A stretch of DNA of 40,708 nt from Oceanobacillus sojae (GTDB lineage Bacteria > Bacillota > Bacilli > Bacillales > Amphibacillaceae). This document shows, in pieces, positions 34,132-40,708 of the stretch. The notes beneath the pieces are model-generated. The model was not told where the DNA came from, made no database searches, and was given only the letters and a program-made list of their open reading frames with translations. Location of the stretch: positions 861,764-902,471 of the forward strand of contig NZ_LT727812.1 in assembly GCF_900162665.1 (NCBI RefSeq). The letters are read 5' to 3'. How positions within the stretch are numbered: position 1 is the stretch's first letter; every line of letters starts with the position of its first letter. A program made the position numbers and the translations under genes.

Positions 34132-34170
34132 AAAACCCCTTCCTTGCTCCTCTTATATTAACAAGGAAGG
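34132..34170 (-). terminator. Terminator overlapping the stop codon of kinase 2
   Basis: CCTTCCTTG (34138-34146) and CAAGGAAGG (34162-34170) are perfect arms. The 5' arm on the minus strand is inside the last codons of kinase 2 and the stop (34158-34160) lies in the loop. GGGGTTTTATAT follows. Confidence 0.75.
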
Positions 34171-37100
34171 CGAAAGATAATTGTCGTACCTTTACCAGGC
34201 TTGCTATCAATAGATATTCCCTCTCCTGCGTATTGCTTCAGTCTTTTTTCAGTATTCAATAAACCAATTCCAGTCCTATCCCGACCCCCATTCATACGCA
34301 GCCATTCTTTTACTTCTTTTGGGAATCCAATGCCACTATCCTTTATCCGAATTTCACACATTTCTTCACAATAAACTGCCTCAATCATAATTTCCCCACC
34401 TTGTTGATGTTTTAATATACCATGTTTCACAGCATTTTCAACTAATGTCTGAAGAGAGAGAGGCGGAATATAGATAGCAGAAGTATCCACATCGATGCGT
34501 GTGTGAACTTGGATTCTATCTCCGAAACGAGCTTTTTCAATACCAAGATATGCATCGACTAGATTCAATTCTTGCTCCAAAGAAACCAGCGCATTTGCAT
34601 TTTGAAAATCAAAACTTGTTTGTAAGTAATAAATAAAATGGCTTAATAAATCCTTCATCTTCTCCTGGTCCATTTCCATTAAGCTAAAAATAGAATTAAT
34701 TGTATTAAATATAAAATGTGGATTAATTTGAGCCCGCAGCCAAGCAGCTTCCATACGCAGATGTTCTGTGACAGCTTCTTTTAAATCTGTTAAAACCCGG
34801 ACTCTCGCTTGCAATTCCAGGGGTTCAACAGGTTTCACAACATAATCATTAGCTCCAGCCATAAAACCAGCTTCTAAATCCTCTGGTCGAGCCCGTGCTG
34901 TAAGCAGCAGAATAGGCAGTTCAGATAAATTGTATTCTTTCCTTATTTCCCTTGTCAGGTCAAAGCCAGACATCCCGGGCATCATAACATCACTTATTAC
35001 CAAATCAAATTGCTGTTTACTTAAATAGGCCAACGCCTCTTCTACATTATCAGCAAAAATAATTTCATACCGGTTTCTATCTAGTAATTTTGATACCACT
35101 GTTAAATTTATTCTTTCGTCATCTACAAGTAATAACCTAAAGCGCTGATTCACGGGTTGCTGTACTTCACCTGAATGCTCAACAACACTTTCAATTACCG
35201 GCTCCTTCTTATCTGCAAGTGCATCTATAGAAATGTTGCCCTCAAATAAAGCAATTGTAAACCGAAAAGTTGTCCCTATTCCCAATTTGGATTTAACATG
35301 AAGAGTTCCACCTTGTAACTCAACCAGCTCCTTAGTGATAGCCAGACCAATGCCTGTCCCCGGATGATCTGATGTATCATCACTGGTTACTTGCTCATAT
35401 GGAAGAAAAATCCTTTCAATATCTTCTTTATCAATTCCTTTGCCGGTATCTGTTACCTCTATCACTGCCATACCCTCTGTTACTTCTGCCTGAATGATAA
35501 TTACACCTAATTCAGTGAATTTGACCGCATTATGCAGAAGATTTAATAATATTTGATTCAAGCGGTTTTCATCTGCATTAAGTAGTGGAAAAGATGCTTT
35601 TACTTTATTGATAATTTGTATTGGTTTACCTTCTATGACATGTGCCAGCATATCCAAGACAATCTTGATTTGCACATGAAGATCTACGGCTTTTTTGTCC
35701 AGCCGTAAATTATGCTCCTTTATTTGTGAAAGATCAATTAAATCATTGATTAGCATGGACATTTTTCTACCTACTTGAACTAACAAGATGAGATCGTTGC
35801 GATCTGTTTTCGTTATTTTATTCTCCGGGTTATCTAACACATATTGTGCAATATGCATCATACTATGCAATGGATTTCTCATTTCATGCGATGTATTAGC
35901 CAGAAAATCATCTCTGCTCTTATTTGCTAAACGTAATTTTTTATTTTTTTCTTCAATCTCTTCGGTATATTGTAAAAATAAGCATATCCAAAAGCCTGTA
36001 AAAAGAAATAAAGCTATAAGCAGGTCTAAAGGGTAGAAATCTATTATCAGGTTCATTCTATGCTTTATAAATGCCCATACCACATTATTTAATACAGCAG
36101 CTGCAGCCAATAATAATAAAAAAGAATTCGGTACTCCGCCTACATTCGCCCTTACAATCTGCATAATAACAATTAAAGCATTAATTATTTGAATAATACC
36201 AAGTATAAATTGATATTCCAAAATGATGGAAACAGGCAAACTTATGACAAGCAAACCATATATTAAAAACAAGATAGAAAAGATTCGATAGAGAGATTTT
36301 GGCGCATAGCCTGGTAAAAAATTCTCTACGAATTTAAGTAAAAAAATAGCTATAAAGATATGTATCAATAGTGTAAATTTTGTACGCACAACAGCATCTA
36401 TCGGCAGTGTTAACAAAGCAGCTCCATCAGGATCAAATAACACCATAAGTGATATCCCAGCCATAAGCAGACCGAAATAAAGTGCCAGTTTGGTTTTAAA
36501 TCTCAGGAAAAACAAGAAAATCACAGCAATTGTGAGTAAAAGTGTAAACACCATGACAATAATTTTTGTCAGCATATTAATTTGTACCATAGTAATAATA
36601 TCATCTGCCTGACCGAACAATATAGGCTGCTCTCCAAATTTAACAGGCTTACTGTCATGGCTGACTTGAATAGAGATATCCAAATTCGTCGATTCTGTTT
36701 GGAAGATAACATAGTAAGGTAATGTTCTTGATGAAAATTCTTCTAATATGACTGATGGGGCCCCTGCTTGGCCAACTAATTCTCCATTCACATAAATTTT
36801 ACTTGCTGATGGAAACCTGGGCATATATATGGCTAATGGATGGTTAACTAGTGATTCATCAATGGTTGCATGTAAGTGAAATGTGCCATATGAGAAACTC
36901 TGATTTTTTATATATGCAAACCATTGATCAGGAAAATGCCTATATACCTTATCTTCCGTAACTGCTGTATCATTCATTTCCTGAGGGGGAATTAATTGTT
37001 CAGGAAAAAAACTCCACTCCCCCTCAAGCTTCATAATCTCTTGACTTTCCATTCCCTGCTCTACTAAGTCAACCTGTCCATTTTCAATGAAAGTGGCTTG

Positions 37101-37190
37101 TCCCCTATCAAAAAGGTGTAACCATGAAAATCGTAAACCTGTGAGAAGTAAAAGAAATAGCAAAATAAGGACTATCTTTTTTCGATTCAT
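34158..37190 (-). CDS. Dual-kinase hybrid sensor with 7TM domain (2)
   Basis: A 1010-residue paralogue of the first sensor, same order: signal-anchor helix (about 5-22); extracellular jelly-roll (about 50-200; LEGEWSFFPEQL, FSYGTFHLHATI, KIYVNGELVGQAG); seven helices (about 207-410); HisKA FLANTSHEMRNPLHSM (His about 436); ATPase NLLHNAVKFT and GTGIGLAITKEL; receiver VISDVMMPGMSGFD (Asp about 733); LytS-type QINPHFIFNTINSIFSL (about 825); second ATPase TLVENAVKHG and GIGLLNTEKRLKQ. The extracellular and membrane parts differ from those of sensor 1 far more than the cytoplasmic parts do, so the ligands may differ. It has its own promoter and terminator. AAAGGAG lies about 13 nt before the ATG. 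Confidence 0.88.
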   Translation of the reverse strand: MNRKKIVLILLFLLLLTGLRFSWLHLFDRGQATFIENGQVDLVEQGMESQEIMKLEGEWSFFPEQLIPPQEMNDTAVTEDKVYRHFPDQWFAYIKNQSFSYGTFHLHATIDESLVNHPLAIYMPRFPSASKIYVNGELVGQAGAPSVILEEFSSRTLPYYVIFQTESTNLDISIQVSHDSKPVKFGEQPILFGQADDIITMVQINMLTKIIVMVFTLLLTIAVIFLFFLRFKTKLALYFGLLMAGISLMVLFDPDGAALLTLPIDAVVRTKFTLLIHIFIAIFLLKFVENFLPGYAPKSLYRIFSILFLIYGLLVISLPVSIILEYQFILGIIQIINALIVIMQIVRANVGGVPNSFLLLLAAAAVLNNVVWAFIKHRMNLIIDFYPLDLLIALFLFTGFWICLFLQYTEEIEEKNKKLRLANKSRDDFLANTSHEMRNPLHSMMHIAQYVLDNPENKITKTDRNDLILLVQVGRKMSMLINDLIDLSQIKEHNLRLDKKAVDLHVQIKIVLDMLAHVIEGKPIQIINKVKASFPLLNADENRLNQILLNLLHNAVKFTELGVIIIQAEVTEGMAVIEVTDTGKGIDKEDIERIFLPYEQVTSDDTSDHPGTGIGLAITKELVELQGGTLHVKSKLGIGTTFRFTIALFEGNISIDALADKKEPVIESVVEHSGEVQQPVNQRFRLLLVDDERINLTVVSKLLDRNRYEIIFADNVEEALAYLSKQQFDLVISDVMMPGMSGFDLTREIRKEYNLSELPILLLTARARPEDLEAGFMAGANDYVVKPVEPLELQARVRVLTDLKEAVTEHLRMEAAWLRAQINPHFIFNTINSIFSLMEMDQEKMKDLLSHFIYYLQTSFDFQNANALVSLEQELNLVDAYLGIEKARFGDRIQVHTRIDVDTSAIYIPPLSLQTLVENAVKHGILKHQQGGEIMIEAVYCEEMCEIRIKDSGIGFPKEVKEWLRMNGGRDRTGIGLLNTEKRLKQYAGEGISIDSKPGKGTTIIFRLPC

Positions 37191-37399
37191 TTTTGGGTAT
37201 AATCTCCTTTAACAATCTTCATAGTTCTAAATGAACTTTATTTAAAAACCTGCTATATATCCTTGCTCCTGTAAAAACTAAATTATAATATTAGGTTTAC
37301 ACCGTCTTTGATACTAAGTAAGAAATCTGTCCTTTCTTCGTACTATAATTCAAGTTTATTATTTTGTTAATTTTCTATACTTCTTTTTAACTTTATTTA

Positions 37400-37429
37400 A
37401 TTATACTTGACCGTATAAAATCTATACAA
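37400..37429 (-). promoter_or_regulatory. Promoter of kinase 2 with the shared motif at -35
   Basis: On the minus strand TTGTAT (37424-37429), an 18-nt spacer and TATAAT (37400-37405). The shared motif copy TGTATAGATTTTAT (37415-37428, 12 of 14) covers the -35 region, where BTAD/SARP activators usually bind. It implies a 5' leader of about 200 nt. Confidence 0.5.
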
Positions 37430-37583
37430 TATAATTTTCAGTAATTTTGATAACTTTCCATCTCATTCTTACACGATAAGATATCATTATTAAACTAAGC
37501 TATTTATGAATAATATACTTACCCGCTTAGGTGATCTTTCGAACAGGATATAGACAGCCATGAAATTATTTTCTATCCTAAAA

Positions 37584-37626
37584 CAAAAAACCAGCTAAAC
37601 CAATAATTGGTTAGCTGGTCTTTTTT
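37584..37626 (-). terminator. Terminator of clpE
   Basis: ACCAGCTAAACC (37590-37601) pairs with GGTTAGCTGGT (37609-37619, one bulge), with A and T runs on both sides. It lies about 50 nt after the stop. Confidence 0.88.
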
Positions 37627-37672
37627 CCTTTATTTTATTTGATATGCCTTACGCAATTATTTTAACTTTTTA

Positions 37673-39817
37673 TTAAGATGCATTTGAAACAACAATTTCT
37701 TCTTCATCTACATCCACATGAACTGCTGTTACATCTTCACCTTCAAGAATTAAATCAGTTAATTGATCCTCTACTTTATCCTGGATAACACGGCGTAATG
37801 GACGTGCACCAAAACGTGGATCATACCCTAATTTAACCAGACGCTGCTTAGCATCGTCAGAGATAGTGATGCTGATTTGGTTTTCCTTCATGGTTGCTTC
37901 TAAATCATGCAGCATAAGATCAACAATTTGTAATAAATCTGCTTCTTTTAATTCATTAAAGTTTACAATCGCATCAAAACGGTTCAGAAACTCTGGTTTG
38001 AAATAGTTACTTAGATTTTCTAATGTGGAAACTGATTCATGTGTTTTGCTGTTAAAGCCGACATTCACTTGTTTTTCGCCAGTTCCGGCATTACTTGTCA
38101 TAATAATGACTGTATCCTTAAAGCTTACTCTTCTGCCATGAGAATCTGTTAAATGTCCGTCCTCCATAATTTGTAAGAACGTATTTTGCACATCTGGGTG
38201 TGCTTTTTCAATTTCATCCAGTAACAGAATAGAGTATGGGTTTCTGCGGATGCGTTCGGTCAGCTGTCCAGCTTCCTCATGTCCTACATATCCTGGAGGT
38301 GAACCGATAATTTTAGACACCGCGTGTTTTTCCATATACTCACTCATATCCAGACGGACCAGAGCATCTCTTGTACCGAATAATTCTTCTGCCAGTACCT
38401 TCGTTAATTCTGTTTTTCCGACACCCGTAGGGCCGACAAATAAGAAGGAGCCGATTGGACGTTCTTTTGCTTTTAATCCGGCACGGCTGCGGCGGATTGA
38501 TTTAGCAACTTTTGCTACTGCTTCTTCCTGTCCGATTACTTTGGCACGGAGATCATTAGCCAGATTTTTCATTTTTTCTTTCTCATCTTTTTGCATTTTA
38601 GTTACTGGAATGCCAGTTTTTTCTTCTACAATTAATTGGATATCAGAAATATCTACATCCAATACTTTCTCACCGTCTTCTGCTTTTTCCAATTGTTTTT
38701 GTAATTGGATTTCCTGATAACGAAGATTTGCTGCACGCTCATAATCTTCTTTTTCTGCTGCTTCCTGTTTTTGTGTCACAACTTCGTCTAAACGCTGTTG
38801 TAAGGATTCAGAGTCTTTCTGAGCGTTTTCCAAATTCAATCTGGAACCAACCTCATCCATTAAGTCGATTGCTTTATCCGGTAAGAACCGGTCTTGGATA
38901 TAGCGGTTGGATAAGCCGACAAAAGCTTCAACTACTTCATCAGAATAACGGACTTCATGGAATTTTTCATAACGGTCTTTAATCCCTTTCAGAATTTTCA
39001 CCGCATCTTCTAAGGATGGTTCTTTTACGATAATCGGCTGCAAGCGTCGTTCTAACGCTGCATCTTTTTCAATTTGACGGTATTCTTTTAAAGTTGTTGC
39101 ACCGATTACCTGCAAATCACCCCGTGCAAGAGCCGGTTTTAAGATGTTGCCGGCATCCATTTGAGAGCTTTCTGCTGTACCCGCACCGACAAGAAGATGA
39201 ATTTCATCGATAAATACGATCACATCATTACGTTCCTGTAATTCAGCAATCAATTTATTCATCCGCTCTTCAAATTGACCGCGAATACCAGTGTTTGCAA
39301 CTAAAGAAGCTACATCCAGCAGATAAATTTCTTTGTTTAATAATTTAGCAGGAACATTTCCTTCAACAATATTTACTGCCAGCCCTTCTGCAATTGCGGT
39401 TTTACCAACACCTGGTTCACCGATTAATACCGGGTTGTTTTTATTTCTTCTATTTAATGTTTCAATAACTCGTTTAATTTCTTTATCTCTACCAATGACA
39501 GGATCAATCTTCCCTGCTCGTGCTTGATCAGTAATATTTTTTGCTAACTGATCAATCAAGCCATTTCCATTGTTTGATTTTTGTTTTGTTCTTGTGCGTG
39601 CACTTGCACCACTTTGCTGATTACCTTGGAAAAAGTTGTTGGCAAATGATTGATCCATATTGCCAAATGGAGAATTAGAGAAAAAGTCACTGTTCATCAT
39701 ATTTCCTTGTATTTCTTGTAAGCACTCATGGCAAAGATGCACTTCCATACGTTGTCCATTCATTTGCATTTGTGCATTAATTGTTGCTTCATTTTGTCCA
39801 CAGTTTTGACATTTCAT
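37673..39817 (-). CDS. clpE: ClpE, class-III heat-shock AAA+ unfoldase
   Basis: A 714-residue Hsp100 ATPase that feeds ClpP and helps disaggregation. The N-terminal zinc finger with Cys3, Cys6, Cys29 and Cys32 distinguishes ClpE from ClpC. AAA-1 follows (GEPGVGKT near residue 135), then a short UVR-like coiled middle region ([20 protein letters not shown]) and AAA-2 ([24 protein letters not shown]) with the C-terminal D2-small domain. B. subtilis ClpE is 699 residues. AAAGGAGG precedes the ATG. Two CtsR boxes overlap the promoter. Confidence 0.96.
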   Translation of the reverse strand: MKCQNCGQNEATINAQMQMNGQRMEVHLCHECLQEIQGNMMNSDFFSNSPFGNMDQSFANNFFQGNQQSGASARTRTKQKSNNGNGLIDQLAKNITDQARAGKIDPVIGRDKEIKRVIETLNRRNKNNPVLIGEPGVGKTAIAEGLAVNIVEGNVPAKLLNKEIYLLDVASLVANTGIRGQFEERMNKLIAELQERNDVIVFIDEIHLLVGAGTAESSQMDAGNILKPALARGDLQVIGATTLKEYRQIEKDAALERRLQPIIVKEPSLEDAVKILKGIKDRYEKFHEVRYSDEVVEAFVGLSNRYIQDRFLPDKAIDLMDEVGSRLNLENAQKDSESLQQRLDEVVTQKQEAAEKEDYERAANLRYQEIQLQKQLEKAEDGEKVLDVDISDIQLIVEEKTGIPVTKMQKDEKEKMKNLANDLRAKVIGQEEAVAKVAKSIRRSRAGLKAKERPIGSFLFVGPTGVGKTELTKVLAEELFGTRDALVRLDMSEYMEKHAVSKIIGSPPGYVGHEEAGQLTERIRRNPYSILLLDEIEKAHPDVQNTFLQIMEDGHLTDSHGRRVSFKDTVIIMTSNAGTGEKQVNVGFNSKTHESVSTLENLSNYFKPEFLNRFDAIVNFNELKEADLLQIVDLMLHDLEATMKENQISITISDDAKQRLVKLGYDPRFGARPLRRVIQDKVEDQLTDLILEGEDVTAVHVDVDEEEIVVSNAS

Positions 39818-39864
39818 TTCTCATTCCTCCTTTTAAATTAGTCAGATAGCTTGTTTATCGTTGT

Positions 39865-39924
39865 TTTGACTTTGACTATCTTTGACTATAATTACATTAT
39901 ACTCTGACCTTCTTTGACTTTCAA
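39865..39924 (-). promoter_or_regulatory. clpE promoter with two CtsR operators
   Basis: On the minus strand TTGAAA (39919-39924), a 17-nt spacer and TATAAT (39896-39901). A CtsR box AGTCAAAGAAGGTCAGA (39903-39919, one mismatch) lies in the spacer. A perfect AGTCAAAGATAGTCAAA (39871-39887) follows the -10, with an extra AGTCAAA half-site at 39865-39871. Further half-sites occur at 39932-39938 (opposite strand) and 39953-39959. This predicts tight CtsR repression. Confidence 0.9.
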
Positions 39925-39959
39925 GTATTTTAGTCAAATTTTTTTATTTTTTTTTGACC

Positions 39960-40211
39960 TTTGGCTTTTCTAATAGTTTAAATATAGGCTAAACCCTGAA
40001 TTTATAAGTTTTTTTGCAATACATCCATTGATCTGATTTTAGTCAAAATGGGTAAACTTCTTATAAAAGGAATCTTTTTCTTATCTAATTAACTCAACTT
40101 TCGCACCTAAGAATAAACATATAAACCTTGCTGTTCTAGGATGTTCATGGTCTCTATTATCATGCTTTCTTTTAATCAACTCATCTTTTTATTTTTTGAA
40201 CAGGTTATTGT
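39960..40211. other. Intergenic stretch, nothing recognised
   Basis: About 250 AT-rich bases between the clpE promoter and the first palindromic repeat. One isolated AGTCAAA (40041-40047) resembles a CtsR half-site. No ORF or RNA gene is evident. Confidence 0.4.
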
Positions 40212-40361
40212 GTATAGCTTCCGCTCCGGCCAACCACTCCGCTTTCCATGGGGACGGCTTCAGCTAACTTGAAAAGAAACCCGCTTTTCAAGTGGATCTT
40301 CAGCTCGCCCTATTCCCATAGGAGTCTACGTGGTTGGCCTGCGCTCTAATAGGATTCTACA
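40212..40361 (+). repeat. Palindromic interspersed repeat, copy 1
   Basis: Outer arms GGCCAACCAC (40228-40237) and GTGGTTGGCC (40330-40339). Central hairpin ACTTGAAAAG (40267-40276) / CTTTTCAAGT (40284-40293). Conserved blocks GCTTTCC.nGGGG, CTTCAGCTAACTT, AAGTGGATCTTCAG and AGGAGTC are shared with copy 2 on the opposite strand. No ORF inside. Edges are approximate, set by the similarity that continues to AGGATTCTA. Confidence 0.75.
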
Positions 40362-40569
40362 GCGTATGGAAGAAATAATATCCTGATGAAGTTAGATGAA
40401 ATCATCGTTTTAGCCTAAATAAACAATCATGCTGGTGTTTCAAATGGTTTTTAACAGTTCAAATCATGACAGCATGAATAATTCATATCGAGAATAGCTT
40501 TTATGCACCAAAAATAAGGATCTCTGAGCATGTTTTACCATGGAACACGAAAATTTGTTCAGTTATTTC

Positions 40570-40708
40570 AGTATAGAATATCCTGCTAGCGGAGGCGGAC
40601 CGTTTTGACTCCTGAGGGATTAGCACCATCTGAAGATCCACTTTTGCCAAGTGATCTTCTTGGCAAAAGTTAGCTGAAGAGCGTGCCCCTAGGAAAGCAA
40701 AACGGTCC
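40570..40708 (-). repeat. Palindromic interspersed repeat, copy 2 (cut by window end)
   Basis: Inverted relative to copy 1. Outer arms GGACCGTTTTG (40597-40607) and CAAAACGGTCC (40698-40708). Central hairpin ACTTTTGCCAAG (40640-40651) / CTTGGCAAAAGT (40659-40670). The arms differ in sequence from copy 1 but each is self-complementary, so structure is kept by compensating changes. The right flank is outside the window. Confidence 0.75.

Noticed and set aside
40212..40708. CRISPR or insertion sequence at the right end
   Set aside because: Only two inverted, diverged palindromes without spacers of regular size and without any transposase frame.

Overview
The window is low-GC Firmicutes DNA, almost certainly from a spore-forming Bacillaceae of the Oceanobacillus/Virgibacillus type. 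The evidence is the 16S rRNA fragment at the left edge, a gamma-type SASP gene, PerR and CtsR operators, strong AGGAGG-type ribosome binding sites, and a gene order (recX-yfhH, yfhP, mutY, sspE, ygaC, ygaD, hemL, bcp, perR, ygzB, ygxA, rrn) that follows the Bacillus subtilis yfh-yga region closely. Genus is inference; family is well supported.

Layout. 1-0.9 kb: 5' third of a 16S rRNA gene on the minus strand with its leader and tandem promoters. 1.5-17.4 kb: conserved core with ygxA, ygzB, perR (with a PerR box), a cobalamin adenosyltransferase, a Bcp peroxiredoxin, a small ion channel, hemL, a frameshifted acetyltransferase, the ABC exporter ygaD, ygaC, a one-repeat gamma SASP, mutY, yfhP, yfhH, recX, yfhF, an Rpn-family nuclease gene split by an in-frame stop, and an acetyltransferase preceded by a structured, possibly switching 240-nt leader. 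17.4-19.9 kb: an Arc-like 59-aa protein with an SPFH protein, an exported metallo-beta-lactamase-fold protein, and a small SinI-domain protein.

20.2-37.4 kb is the accessory block. It holds a 2534-residue sortase-anchored adhesin (signal peptide, acidic repeats, adhesin modules, ten CnaB repeats, SdrD-B-like domain, Pro/Gly/Glu stalk, LPGTA signal). Upstream are two paralogous pairs of a roughly 1000-residue hybrid sensor kinase (extracellular sugar-binding-like domain, 7TM, HisKA, ATPase, receiver, then a second LytS-type kinase module) and a receiver-BTAD response regulator. All genes of this block point the same way, towards the adhesin. Terminators separate most units. A 14-bp motif (TGTATAGAATTTGT read in the direction of transcription) lies in the same orientation upstream of four units: both regulators, the outer kinase and the adhesin. 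My reading is that this is a duplicated, self-regulated signalling cassette controlling surface adhesion, with a SinI-like anti-repressor just beyond it. The architecture and motif are visible in the sequence; the regulatory link is inference.

37.6-40.7 kb: clpE with a CtsR-controlled promoter, then two diverged copies of a palindromic interspersed repeat, the second cut by the window edge. Two genes (GNAT at 7.1 kb, Rpn at 15.4 kb) appear inactivated by single changes; sequencing error cannot be excluded for either.
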